A stretch of 60,181 nt of DNA from Deltaproteobacteria bacterium (GCA_016214985.1 JACRMM010000001.1:1-60181); one strand, 5' to 3'; shown: positions 1 to 9,105, numbered from the stretch's first letter. Made by a program: numbers and translations. Notes: generated from the sequence alone by a model not told the origin.

Positions 1-33
1 ATGGCCGTTCGCGTCCGCCCGTATTGGACTTGA

Positions 34-51
34 CCCGCGGCAGGCCGCGGG
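34..51. terminator. GC hairpin after a possible upstream 3' end
   Basis: A perfect 7-bp stem (CCCGCGG / CCGCGGG) with a CAGG loop directly follows a TGA at 31-33. It may terminate a gene lying mostly outside the window. There is no T run, so this is only a candidate. Confidence 0.3.
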
Positions 52-158
52 CGCGGTTCTCCTGAACAGAGCGAGTTCTGTGCACGTGGAAAGCTTCCAT
101 TTTATGGAGTCCGTTTTTCCAAGTCCGACAGGTTCCTAGCGCGAGGGTTTACCACGGG

Positions 159-2243
159 GTGGGCGGTCACACGCTCCCTGTGCGCGCTGCCGCGCTGGGG
201 CCGGACGGAACTCGGGTCGTCACCGGCAGCGACGACGGTACGGCGATCCTGTGGGACGCGGGAACCGGGCGGCCGATCCGAGCTCTCGCGGGCCACTCGG
301 AGAAGATTCGTGCCGTAGCGTTTAGCCCGGACGGAAGCCGCGTGCTCACCGGGAGCTACGACGGCACGACGGTGCTCTGGGACGCGGCAGCCGGAATCCC
401 GGTCCGGTCCCTCGCGAGCCATGCGGCCTGGGTGCGGGCCGTGGCGTTCAGCCCGGACGGGGCGACCGCGGCGACCGCCAGCGGCGATCGGACGGCGGCT
501 CTCTGGGACCTCGGGACCGGGCAGCGGCTGTATTCCCTGAGGGGCCATACCTCCTACCTCACCTCGATCGCGTTCCGTCCCTGCGGGACCCAGGTCCTCA
601 CCGGCGGGTGGGACCGGACCGCGACCCTTTGGGACGCCGTGTCCGGTCTCCCCCTCCGATCGTTCGAGGGGCACTCCGCTCCCGTTACGGCCGCAGCCTT
701 CCATCCCGATGGGCGGCGCGCCGCCACTGGCGACGCCGACGGGAAGATTCTGCTGTGGGACGCGGAGACCGGCCGGCAGGTGGCTGCCTGTCCTCCCCAG
801 GAGTCCCAAGTCACTGCGCTGGCCTTCGCGCCGGGGGGAACGCTTTTGCTCACCGGAGGTCCCAGCCGCAGGGGGAGCCTCTGGGATGTGGACTCCGGTC
901 GCGCCGTTCGGCTGTTCGAGGGACTCACCGGCGACCTGCACTCGGCCGGATTCAGTCGAGACGGGACCCGGCTCCTGACCGCGGCGACGGACGGGAGGGT
1001 CGTCCTGTGGGACGTGCCCGCCGGAACGGAGTTACGGGGATTCTGCGCTTCGGCGTTCGCCGTGCGGGCCCTCGCGATCAGCCCGGGCGATGCCTCGATT
1101 GCCGCCGTGACCTCGGCGGGCTCGGCCGGGCTGTGGGACACCGAGACGGGGAGGGCCGTCGCCTGGCCCGGGGGGAGTCCCCCCACGGCCACGTGCCTGG
1201 CCTTTAGCCCCGACGACGACAACCGGCTCGCCGTCGGCGCCGGCTCCTCGGCGGTCGTCTGGGATCTGAGGGCTGGCCGCCGTTTGCGGTCGCTGGACGG
1301 CCACTCCTCGCCGGTGTGCGCGGTGGCCCTCGGTCCGGGGGCGGGACTGTGCCTTATTGGCTGCCTGGACGGCGCGGTGGCCCTCTGGGATGTTCCGGCC
1401 GCCCGCCCCCTCCACTGGCTGAAAGGTCACAAGTACACGATCCGCGCCGTTGCGCTCAGACCGGATGTTCGCTTTGCCTTGACCGGCAGCGCGGATGAGA
1501 CAGCGATCGTGTGGGACCTGGGATCGGGCCGCAGAGTGCTCACGCTGCGGGGGCATCGTTTCCCCGTGACCTCGGTCGCGTTCAGCCCCGATGGCCGCAG
1601 CCTGGTCACCGCGAGCACGGACGGAAAGGTGGTTCTGTGGGACCTCCACTCCGGAGGGAGGCTCGGCACCTTCGAGCCCGGTGCCTCGGTGCTCGCCGTG
1701 GCCTTCCACCCGACCGGCACTCACCTCGTGACCGGCCACACCGACTGCGTCGCTGACCTCTGGGACCTGCGCTCCGGCACGCGAGTGCAGCGGTTCGCCG
1801 GGCACGCCCAGCGCGTGAACGTCGTCGCTTTCTGCTCGGGAGGGGGCAGAATCGCGACAGGAAGCGAAGACGGCACCATCCGCTTCTGGGACGCGAGCGC
1901 GGGAACGCACCTAGCCACTCTGCACCCGACGCAGGGGGGGTTCCTCTGGACGACACCCGGTGACGAGGTCTCGGAGTCGGGTTGGCTGTGGACCGACCGT
2001 CCGGACCTCGTCCACGTGCTGAGAGCCGAGGGCGACGGGAGCCGGATCGAGCCCTTGGCCGACGACGACCCCGAGCGGGCCGGCTACCTCACTCCCGGGC
2101 TCCACAACCGACAGGACATGGTCATGAACCGCCTGAACCACTTCGAGGACTATCGGTGGGAGATCGAGAAGATCTCCGGAAGATTCGCGGCTCGCCAGCT
2201 CGTAAAGAACCTCAGCGTTCGACGACCCTTCCTGGGCCGGTAG
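159..2243 (+). CDS. WD40 repeat protein, 14 repeats (5' end uncertain)
   Basis: About 694 residues. Fourteen WD-type repeats of about 42 residues are visible, each ending in a W-D motif such as ILWD, VLWD or RFWD, filling residues 1-600. This is enough for two seven-bladed propellers, so a scaffold for protein contacts is likely. A C-terminal tail of about 90 residues carries no recognised catalytic domain. The start is doubtful: GTG at 159 has only a weak GAGGG upstream, and the frame stays open back to a TGA at 63-65 without an ATG. The first repeat starts almost at residue 1, so an N-terminal effector domain, common in bacterial WD40 proteins, may have been lost. It is convergent with the VOC gene. 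The family is certain; the cellular role is unknown. Confidence 0.85.
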   Translation: MGGHTLPVRAAALGPDGTRVVTGSDDGTAILWDAGTGRPIRALAGHSEKIRAVAFSPDGSRVLTGSYDGTTVLWDAAAGIPVRSLASHAAWVRAVAFSPDGATAATASGDRTAALWDLGTGQRLYSLRGHTSYLTSIAFRPCGTQVLTGGWDRTATLWDAVSGLPLRSFEGHSAPVTAAAFHPDGRRAATGDADGKILLWDAETGRQVAACPPQESQVTALAFAPGGTLLLTGGPSRRGSLWDVDSGRAVRLFEGLTGDLHSAGFSRDGTRLLTAATDGRVVLWDVPAGTELRGFCASAFAVRALAISPGDASIAAVTSAGSAGLWDTETGRAVAWPGGSPPTATCLAFSPDDDNRLAVGAGSSAVVWDLRAGRRLRSLDGHSSPVCAVALGPGAGLCLIGCLDGAVALWDVPAARPLHWLKGHKYTIRAVALRPDVRFALTGSADETAIVWDLGSGRRVLTLRGHRFPVTSVAFSPDGRSLVTASTDGKVVLWDLHSGGRLGTFEPGASVLAVAFHPTGTHLVTGHTDCVADLWDLRSGTRVQRFAGHAQRVNVVAFCSGGGRIATGSEDGTIRFWDASAGTHLATLHPTQGGFLWTTPGDEVSESGWLWTDRPDLVHVLRAEGDGSRIEPLADDDPERAGYLTPGLHNRQDMVMNRLNHFEDYRWEIEKISGRFAARQLVKNLSVRRPFLGR

Positions 2244-2276
2244 CAGCCGTAGCAGTTCCTACGCGCCCCTTCCCCC

Positions 2277-3143
2277 TCACCCCTGGACGATCCGCCACAG
2301 ACACCCGCACATCCGATCGCTGGGGAGGAAGACGCTCTCCTCTCCAGACCACGGGGCCAGAGGTTCGATCCGCAGGGCTCCAAAGTGGCGGACAGCCTGC
2401 TCTAGATCGACGACGCGGAGGGCCACGTGGTGAAGGCCGTCCGAGGCGGCCTTCGGCGAGGGCCCTGAAAAGTCGTACAGGAGGTCGAATCTCGTGGCGC
2501 CCACCACGAACCTTTCCCAGGCACAGTGCAGTTGTTCATCTCTACCCTCCCCCACGGCACGCGCCTTCAGGCGTCCCAGGAAGAAGTCCCGGCCGGCGGG
2601 GGGGTCCGAGACCCGGACGGCCACGCGATCGATTCCCTGTACGAGGGGGTTGCGGGAGGGCTTGCGCGAGCTCCTCTGCATGAGCTGCATCCCGACCGAG
2701 AGCGTCGAAGCCGGGTGCAGGATCGTGAAGCGCATACCCTTGAACGCTGTCCGAGCGAAGACGCGAACGCCTCTGCTTTCCAGGTCGGCAGTGGCCCGGT
2801 CGATATCGGTCACTTCGAGGGCGAGGTGGTGGACACCCTCCCCCTGCTTCCGGAGAAAGTCGCACAAGAACCCACGCTCGCCGATCGGTCCCATGAGCTC
2901 CAGTTCGCTCTCAGGGCCGAGCGACAGGACGAGGTTCGTGTGCACGCCGTCCGGCGGGTAGGAGAGGCGCATGGTCAGATCGAGCTGAAAGACCTTCTGG
3001 AAGAGCTCGGAGGCCTGGAGGATGTCCTTCACGGCCAGGGCAACGTGGTCGATATGACGGTACAGCCCGGCCTGTTCATCGGGGTGTCCCTTCGGCTTCG
3101 ACTCCACGTGGGCAGGGTCTTCGACGGGGTGGCTCTCGGTCAC
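2277..3143 (-). CDS. Two-domain VOC (glyoxalase / methylmalonyl-CoA epimerase-like) protein
   Basis: 288 residues containing two vicinal-oxygen-chelate modules. The first (residues about 15-140) has the epimerase-like pattern HVAL, ELELMGP, GEGVHHLALEV and a late Gly-Met-Gln, the usual places for the metal-binding His/Glu. The second (about 155-285) is more divergent but keeps DGLHHVALRV. The GTG start at 3141-3143 overlaps the stop of the maoC-like gene by 4 nt and has a good GGAGGAG ribosome site. It is the last gene of a three-gene acyl-CoA operon, so a CoA-ester epimerase or isomerase role is plausible. The exact substrate cannot be told; a dioxygenase-type VOC enzyme is the alternative. 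Confidence 0.8.
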   Translation of the reverse strand: MTESHPVEDPAHVESKPKGHPDEQAGLYRHIDHVALAVKDILQASELFQKVFQLDLTMRLSYPPDGVHTNLVLSLGPESELELMGPIGERGFLCDFLRKQGEGVHHLALEVTDIDRATADLESRGVRVFARTAFKGMRFTILHPASTLSVGMQLMQRSSRKPSRNPLVQGIDRVAVRVSDPPAGRDFFLGRLKARAVGEGRDEQLHCAWERFVVGATRFDLLYDFSGPSPKAASDGLHHVALRVVDLEQAVRHFGALRIEPLAPWSGEESVFLPSDRMCGCLWRIVQG

Positions 3144-3649
3144 GAGCTGCTCTCCTCCGGGGCGTGGCCCACGCTCCCATCCGGCCGATCTTCCTTCGTG
3201 TCCCTGCGCCGGATCATCCGCTGGATTCGGTACTCCATCACGGTGGTCCCCTCTTGATTGATCACCCGATGCACGAAGGTGACGATCCCTCGATCCGGCT
3301 TCTTGGTCTCTCTCTTCTCGACGACCTCGATCTCCACCCCGATCGTGTCCCCGATGCAGACCGGGTGGAGGACCTTCATCTCCAAGCCCAGAAAGGCCAT
3401 GCCCGTGTGATGGACGATGCCCGAGAGGAGGGAGAGGCCCTCGGCATAGGCCAGCGTCAGCGCTCCGGGGACAATCGGCTTTTGGAAGAGGGTCTCTGTC
3501 TCGGCATACGACCGATCGAGGAAGAGGGGCTCGAAGAACCCGCAGAGGGTGACGAAGTTTACGAGATCCGTTTCCGTGATCGTCCTCTTGAGCGTCTGGA
3601 ACGGTTGGCCCAGCGAGAAATCTTCGAAGGAAAGCCCTTCCAAGAGCAT
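3140..3649 (-). CDS. MaoC-like (R)-specific enoyl-CoA hydratase family protein
   Basis: 169 residues, normal length for a single hot-dog MaoC/R-hydratase or its thioesterase-like relatives. Visible features are the N-terminal FEDFSLGQPF, the central PIVPGALTLAYAEGL (where family members keep the substrate-loop Pro-Gly), and the core strand LEMKVLHPVCIGDTI followed by a V-E-x-V-E-K-R-E-T-K-K segment. The last 20 residues are polar and variable. ATG at 3649 overlaps the acyl-CoA dehydrogenase stop by one base (TGATG), so translation is coupled. It should hydrate an enoyl-CoA made by the dehydrogenase, but this is read from the operon rather than from specific residues. Confidence 0.85.
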   Translation of the reverse strand: MLLEGLSFEDFSLGQPFQTLKRTITETDLVNFVTLCGFFEPLFLDRSYAETETLFQKPIVPGALTLAYAEGLSLLSGIVHHTGMAFLGLEMKVLHPVCIGDTIGVEIEVVEKRETKKPDRGIVTFVHRVINQEGTTVMEYRIQRMIRRRDTKEDRPDGSVGHAPEESSS

Positions 3650-4779
3650 TACCGTTTCCTTTCCTTCCCGAGAAGTTGGCTCGCAATGATGTTCTTCATG
3701 ATCTCCGGAGGGCCGCCGGCGACCTCCTCGGCCTTCGCGTCCCGCAGCCAGCGCTCAAAAGGAGCGTCTCGATAGCAGCCGTAGCTTCCCGTGATCCTCA
3801 TCGCGGCAGCAATGGTCTCGACGGCGACGTCTCCACAGTAGAGCTTGGCCATGGCCGAGAGCTTGGAGCAGTCACCCCCCCGTTCCTCCTCAGCGGCGCC
3901 CCTGTTTCGCAACAGCTCCGCCGCCTCCAACTTCGTGTGGAGATCGGCGATCATCCAGCGAATCCCCTGGTAGTCGGTGATGCGCCGCTCGCCGAGGTCT
4001 CGCTCGGAGGCGTAGGCAATCGCGGCCTCGAGGGCGGCCTTGGCCATTCCGAGGAAGACGCTGGCGTTGCCCAGGCGGCTGAAGTTGAACGTGTGGATGA
4101 AGAGGTCGAGCCCTTGCCCCTCCGCTCCCAAGCGGTTCTCGACGGGGATCGGGCAGTCTCGCAGTTCGAACTCATAGATCGGCGAGGTTCGAAGGCCGAT
4201 CGGATCAAGCTTTCGGGTGATGTGAAAGCCCGGCGCTCCCCTCTCGAGCAGAAACATCGTCAGCCCGTGGTCCGTCTTGGCGAGAAGGCTCATGACATCG
4301 GCTTCCGCCGCGTCGTTGATGTGGCTCTTGATCCCGTTGAGGACGTATCCGTCGTCTCCCCGTCGGGCAAACGTCTGAATCCGGGCGAAGCTCGAGCCCA
4401 TGCCCGGCTCGGAGATGGCGGTCGCGGCGTGGAGGGCGCCGCTTGCCAGGCCGGGCAGGAACTTCACCTTTTGCGGTTCGGTCCCGCACCGGAGGAGCAG
4501 GTGCTGCGCTTGGAAGATGCCGTTGTGGTGGTATCCGGCGCTCAGCCGGCCCAGCTCTTCGCTCAGCAGGCAGTAGGCCGTCGCGCCCAGGTCCGCGCCC
4601 CCGTAGGCGCGGGGAACGATGACGCCGAGGAAGCCCTTCTCGCCGAGTTCACGAAACGTGTGGCGCGGGAAGACGGACTTCCGGTCGTACTCGTCCACGT
4701 CCGGCGCCGCCCTTTCAGTGAGGAACGCCCGGACCTCGCGCTGAAATCGGCGAAGTGGCTCGCTGTAGTCAAAATCCAA
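3649..4779 (-). CDS. Acyl-CoA dehydrogenase
   Basis: 376 residues, the usual length. It shows the N-terminal helical domain, the beta-domain signature AISEPGMGSSFA, and the C-terminal FAD region with ITGSYGCYRDAPFERWLRDAK. Catalyses FAD-dependent alpha,beta-oxidation of an acyl-CoA, passing electrons to ETF. The start is TTG, with GGAGGG about 7 nt upstream and no better ATG. It is first in the operon with the MaoC and VOC genes. At the position where many members have the catalytic Glu of YEGT, this protein has A-G-G-P-P-E-I (residues 354-360), so the base must be supplied by another residue, as in some FadE-like subfamilies. Chain-length specificity is unknown. Confidence 0.93.
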   Translation of the reverse strand: MDFDYSEPLRRFQREVRAFLTERAAPDVDEYDRKSVFPRHTFRELGEKGFLGVIVPRAYGGADLGATAYCLLSEELGRLSAGYHHNGIFQAQHLLLRCGTEPQKVKFLPGLASGALHAATAISEPGMGSSFARIQTFARRGDDGYVLNGIKSHINDAAEADVMSLLAKTDHGLTMFLLERGAPGFHITRKLDPIGLRTSPIYEFELRDCPIPVENRLGAEGQGLDLFIHTFNFSRLGNASVFLGMAKAALEAAIAYASERDLGERRITDYQGIRWMIADLHTKLEAAELLRNRGAAEEERGGDCSKLSAMAKLYCGDVAVETIAAAMRITGSYGCYRDAPFERWLRDAKAEEVAGGPPEIMKNIIASQLLGKERKR

Positions 4780-5102
4780 GGCAACCCTCCGGGTTCAGTG
4801 GCACGCTCACCTGTACCACGGGGGCGCCCGGTTTCCAAGGTCGAACGCGGACGCGGGCCACCACGCGGGCGGACCGCGTTGCGCCCGGAATCCGGCGTTT
4901 CCTGCGCCCCCGCCTTTTCCAGAATCTATCGGACCCTCCGACCGAGGGTGCGTCTCCGCGGGCTCCATGACCGCAGGCCGGTCACCGTGACCGGGGACCG
5001 GGAGATCGGCCGTGGTCTCCCAGTCTGGCATACTGATGCGGATCCGCCGCCCAGTCCCGCGGCGGGTGCTCCGGGGAGAGAGCGGGGAGGAGGGTCAGTT
5101 CC
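4780..5102. other. Divergent intergenic region, 323 bp
   Basis: Lies between the leftward acyl-CoA dehydrogenase operon and the rightward EamA gene and must hold both promoters. I see no convincing -35/-10 pair, operator palindrome or conserved small ORF. The only clear elements are the two ribosome sites at its ends. Confidence 0.5.
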
Positions 5103-6173
5103 ATGCGCCGCGCGAGGCACAAGATGACGTCCTGGCCAGAGCGCTCCGGCATCGCCTCAGCCCTGGCCTCCGCGGTTCTCTTCGGCACCGCCACGCCGGC
5201 GGCCAAGGCCTTCCTGGGGGTCATCTCCCCGCTGGTCCTGGCGGGCCTCTTCTATCTCGGCTCCGGGTTCGTCCTCTCGCTGTGGGCCGTGGCGCGACGG
5301 GTTGTGACCAAGCAGCACGAAGGGCCGAGGCTCCAGGGCGCCGACCTCGGGTGGCTCGGGCTCGCGGCGTTCTGCGGCGGGGTGGCCGGACCGGTGCTCC
5401 TCTTCTCCGGGCTCGCGGCGACGCCCGCCTCGACCTCCTCGCTCCTGCTCAACCTGGAGGGGGTCCTGACGGCCCTTCTGGCCTGCCTCGTGTTCGGGGA
5501 GCACCTTGACCGGCGGCTCCTGGCTGGCATGGCCGCGATCCTGGCCGGGTGCGTCGTGCTGGGCTGGCGAGGGGGGCCGGTCGCCGGGGCGGCTGGAATC
5601 GGAGCGCTCGCCGTCGCGGGGGCGTGCCTGGCCTGGGCGATCGACAACAACGTGACGCGAAAGATCTCCGGGGGGGATGCGGTGCTGGTGGGGGCGGTCA
5701 AGGGTGCGGCCGCCGGTTCGGTGACCCTGGGGCTGGGGCTCGCCTCCGGGGCCGCGTTTCCGGGCCCCGGCGTCGTCGCCGCAGCCGTGCTGGTGGGCGT
5801 GCTCGGCTACGGCCTGAGCCTCGTCTTGTTTGTCCGCGCGCTGCGGGATCTGGGGGCCGCGCGCGCCGCAGCGTACTTCTCGGTGGCGCCGTTCACGGGC
5901 GCGCTCCTCTCCGTCTCGGTTCTCGGCGAGCCCGTGACCGGGGCGCTCCTGGCCGGGGGATGTCTCGTGGGGCTCGGGGTCTGGCTGCATCTGACCGAGG
6001 ACCACGGCCACGAGCACGAACACCCAGAAGCGGTCCACGTCCACTGGCACCGACACGACCCGCACCATGGCCACGGGCACGGGGGCGAAGACCACGCGCA
6101 CCCGCACCACCATCCGCTCACCGTCCACTCCCACCCGCACTATCCGGATCTTCACCACCGGCACGGACACTGA
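5103..6173 (+). CDS. EamA/DMT-family transporter with His-rich C-terminal tail
   Basis: 356 residues. Residues about 14-295 form ten hydrophobic segments in the two five-helix EamA repeats; the first repeat has the family-typical SLLLNLEGVLTALLA and EHLDRR, the second GEPVTGALLAGG. These are inner-membrane exporters of metabolites. The final 61 residues are a hydrophilic tail with 25 His plus Asp/Glu, rich in H-x-H and HGHGH patterns, which should bind Ni, Co, Zn or Cu on one face of the membrane. ATG at 5103 has GGAGGAGGG upstream. The gene stands alone. A metal-linked or metal-regulated export role is suggested, but the substrate is not predictable. Confidence 0.9.
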   Translation: MRRARHKMTSWPERSGIASALASAVLFGTATPAAKAFLGVISPLVLAGLFYLGSGFVLSLWAVARRVVTKQHEGPRLQGADLGWLGLAAFCGGVAGPVLLFSGLAATPASTSSLLLNLEGVLTALLACLVFGEHLDRRLLAGMAAILAGCVVLGWRGGPVAGAAGIGALAVAGACLAWAIDNNVTRKISGGDAVLVGAVKGAAAGSVTLGLGLASGAAFPGPGVVAAAVLVGVLGYGLSLVLFVRALRDLGAARAAAYFSVAPFTGALLSVSVLGEPVTGALLAGGCLVGLGVWLHLTEDHGHEHEHPEAVHVHWHRHDPHHGHGHGGEDHAHPHHHPLTVHSHPHYPDLHHRHGH

Positions 6174-6185
6174 GAGCCAAGGGCC

Positions 6186-6221
6186 CCTCGCCGGCGGGGC
6201 GAGGCGGCCTCGAACGAGGCC
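6186..6221 (+). terminator. Tandem GC hairpins downstream of the EamA gene
   Basis: Two adjacent perfect hairpins. One has a 7-bp stem CCTCGCC/GGCGAGG with a 5-nt loop (6186-6204). The other has a 7-bp stem GGCCTCG/CGAGGCC with an AA loop (6206-6221). They lie 13-48 nt after the stop, but no U tract follows. Confidence 0.4.
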
Positions 6222-6345
6222 TAGAGATCATCTCCGGACGCCCCGCCGCGTCCTTCCCCTGCGCGGTGCGCGTGGTAAGTAGAATCTCTGAGGGAAGGGC
6301 GCCTGCCCAGGCGCGGACCCGAGCGAACTTCGGAGAGGAGTCGGC

Positions 6346-9105
6346 ATGGCCCCACGACAGCGTCTCTCGACGACCCTCTTCTGGAGCATCGTGGCCGTGG
6401 CCGCATCGGCCATCGCGCTCGTCGGCTATCTGTGGGTTTCGGGGGAGTACAGGCGCTTCGACGACGAGGAGGCGAGGCTTCGGGCCGACACGGTGGAGGC
6501 GCGCAAGGACCGGGTGGTGAGAGAAGTCGAGCGGGCCCTCAACTTCGTCGACTTCAAGCGTTCCCAGACCGAGGAGCGAGTGAGGGACGGACTCCGGGCC
6601 CGCGTTCGGGAGGCCCACGGGGTCGCCGCCCACCTGTGCCGCACCTACCAGGGCCGAGTCTCAGATCCGGAGCTGCGGGCCCTCGTGAGGGAGGCCCTGC
6701 GGCCCTTGCGGTTCAACAAGGGCCGAGGCTACTTCTTCGCGACCTCCCTCGACGGGATCGAGCAGCTCTTCGCCGACCGGCCCGAGATGGAGGGGAGGAA
6801 CCTCCTCGACATGCGCGATACCCGGGGTGCCTACGTGATCCGGGACATGGTCGCCCTCGTCCGGGACCGGGGCGAGGGATTCTACTCTTACACCTGGACC
6901 CGCCCGGAGCGGGAGGGCCGGGACTTCCGCAAGCTCTCCTACGTGAAGCTCTTCGAGCCCTTCGGGTGGTTCCTGGGGACCGGAGAGTACGTGGACGACA
7001 TGGACCGGGAGGTCCAGGGGGAAGCGATCGACCGCATCGAGCGGCTCCGGATCGAGCCCGAGGGTCGCGTCTTCGTCGGGCGCTGGGATGGGACCTGGCT
7101 CACTTCGCCGAGCCGCGCTCTGGTCGACCCGGCCCTCACCCAAGAGGAACGCCGCCGCTTCGTGCGGGACCTGATTGACGTCGCCCGGGCCGGGGGCGGG
7201 TTTGCGGTCGCCGGGCCGCACATCGCCTACGGCCGGTCCGTGAAAGACTGGCGCTGGTTCGTGGGCGCCGACGTGTACCTCGACGACGTGTACCGGCAGC
7301 TCGAGGAGGCCCGGGTCCGATTGCGCACCCGTGTGCGGTGGCACGTGGTCAAGATCGCCGGCCTGCTTCTAGGGACCCTGTTGGGGGCGGTGTGGCTCTC
7401 GGGCCGCGTGGTGGCTCGGACCCGACGGGAGATGGACACCTTCACGACGTTTTTTCGCCGGGCGGCGGCCGAGTCCGTCGAGCTCGACCCGGCCCGGCTT
7501 CGCTTCGAGGAATTCCGGGGTCTGGCGGAGTCGGCCAACCGGATGCTGGCCGAGCGCCGTCGCACCGCAGACCTCTACCTCCTGCTCTCCGAGAACGTGA
7601 GTGACGTCCTGTGGACCTCCGACCCCCGCCTGCGATGGACCTACGTGAGCGCCTCGGCGGCGAAACTCCTCGGCTACCCGGTCGACCGGCTGATGGACCT
7701 TCGCCCGCGGGACCTCCTCCCCGCGTCCTCCTGGCCGGCGGTCCGGCGCGCCAGCGCGAGCCTCTGGGCCGGGAGCGGGCCAGCGGCGCCCGCGGACGGC
7801 CCGATCACGGTGGAGCACCCCCTGCGCCGCGCGGACGGCTCTCTCGTCTGGGTCGAGTCCCGGGTCTCGCTCCTCCGGGGGGCGGACGGGCGGCCCGAGG
7901 GGTTTCTGGGCGTGACGCGGGACGTGTCGGCGCGCCGGGCGGCCGAAGAGCAACTCCGCCGCCGCTCGGAGGACCTCGCGGAGCGCGTGAAGGAGCTTCG
8001 CTGCCTCTACTCCGTCTCCAAGGTGCTGGGCCGCGGGGATCGATCGACCGCGGAGATCTTTGCCGAGGTGGCGGATCTCATGCCCACGGGCTGGCAGGAG
8101 CCCGGTCTCACGTGGGCCCGGGTCTCGGTTTCGGGTGAGGTCTTCTGTTCCGAGGGGTTTCGGGAGACGCCGTCGCGACTCGCGAGCCCGATCGTGGTCG
8201 ACGGCGAACCGGTGGGGATGGTGGAGGTGTTCGCCGGCGAGGGTGTTCCCGACGGCGGGGACGAGGGGCCGTTCCTGCGGGAGGAGGTCCACCTGGTGGA
8301 CGAGATCGCCCAGAGGCTCGGAGAGCTGATCGAACGAAAGCGGATCGAGGCCGAGCTTCGTGACGCCAAGGAGCGGGCCGAGCTCGCGAGCCGGATGAAG
8401 AGCACGTTCCTCGCCAACGTCAGCCACGAGCTCAGGACGCCGATGAACTCGATCTTGGGCTACACCGAGCTCCTCCTCGACGGGGTCGAGGGGGAGCTCG
8501 GTGCCGGCCCGAGGCAGAGCCTCGATCGGGTCGAGCGCAACGCCCGCCAGCTCCTTCACCTGATCGACGAGCTCCTGGATCTGTCTCGGATCGAGTCCGA
8601 CCTCCTCGAGCTCGAGCACGTGGCCTTCAGCGTCCGCGCTCTGGTCGACGAGGCGGCCCGCACCCTCGCCGTGCTCGCGGCCCAGAAGGGCCTTCGGTTG
8701 ACCTTCGCGGTGTCGCCGGAGGTGCCCGACCTCGTGGTGGGCGACGAGCCTCACCTGAGACAGGTGCTCGTGAACCTGGGGGAGAACGCGATCAAGTTCA
8801 CGGAAGAGGGCGAGGTGGGTCTGGGTGTCCGGGAAGAGGGTCGGGAACCCGGTTGCGTGCGGTTGCGCTTCTCGGTCCGGGACACCGGGGTGGGGGTTCC
8901 ACCGGAGCAACAGCGCTCCATCTTCGAGGCCTTCGTCCAGGGCGACCCGTCGTCGACCCGTCGGCACGGCGGCGTGGGCCTGGGGCTCGCCATCTCGTCC
9001 CGCCTGGTGGAGCGGATGGGGGGGTCGATCGGTGTCGAGAGCGAGCCCGGCCGGGGGAGCACGTTTCACTTCACGGTGACCTGCGGGGTGGCCGAGGGAG
9101 CGTGA
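6346..9105 (+). CDS. Membrane sensor histidine kinase (Cache-PAS-GAF-like-HisKA-HATPase)
   Basis: 919 residues. A transmembrane helix lies near residues 12-30. A periplasmic Cache_2-type double sensor follows (about 85-325, with GRGYFFATSLDG and FGWFLGTGEYVDD), then a second helix (about 336-356). The cytoplasm has a PAS domain (about 410-530), a GAF-like segment (about 550-660), a HisKA dimerisation helix with His694 in NVSHELRTP, and a HATPase with NLGENAIKF, DTGVG and GVGLGLA boxes. There is no receiver domain, so a separate response regulator is needed; none is adjacent. ATG at 6346 follows GGAGAGGAG. It is convergent with the hybrid kinase. Cache_2 domains usually bind small organic acids, but the ligand here is unknown. 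Confidence 0.93.
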   Translation: MAPRQRLSTTLFWSIVAVAASAIALVGYLWVSGEYRRFDDEEARLRADTVEARKDRVVREVERALNFVDFKRSQTEERVRDGLRARVREAHGVAAHLCRTYQGRVSDPELRALVREALRPLRFNKGRGYFFATSLDGIEQLFADRPEMEGRNLLDMRDTRGAYVIRDMVALVRDRGEGFYSYTWTRPEREGRDFRKLSYVKLFEPFGWFLGTGEYVDDMDREVQGEAIDRIERLRIEPEGRVFVGRWDGTWLTSPSRALVDPALTQEERRRFVRDLIDVARAGGGFAVAGPHIAYGRSVKDWRWFVGADVYLDDVYRQLEEARVRLRTRVRWHVVKIAGLLLGTLLGAVWLSGRVVARTRREMDTFTTFFRRAAAESVELDPARLRFEEFRGLAESANRMLAERRRTADLYLLLSENVSDVLWTSDPRLRWTYVSASAAKLLGYPVDRLMDLRPRDLLPASSWPAVRRASASLWAGSGPAAPADGPITVEHPLRRADGSLVWVESRVSLLRGADGRPEGFLGVTRDVSARRAAEEQLRRRSEDLAERVKELRCLYSVSKVLGRGDRSTAEIFAEVADLMPTGWQEPGLTWARVSVSGEVFCSEGFRETPSRLASPIVVDGEPVGMVEVFAGEGVPDGGDEGPFLREEVHLVDEIAQRLGELIERKRIEAELRDAKERAELASRMKSTFLANVSHELRTPMNSILGYTELLLDGVEGELGAGPRQSLDRVERNARQLLHLIDELLDLSRIESDLLELEHVAFSVRALVDEAARTLAVLAAQKGLRLTFAVSPEVPDLVVGDEPHLRQVLVNLGENAIKFTEEGEVGLGVREEGREPGCVRLRFSVRDTGVGVPPEQQRSIFEAFVQGDPSSTRRHGGVGLGLAISSRLVERMGGSIGVESEPGRGSTFHFTVTCGVAEGA

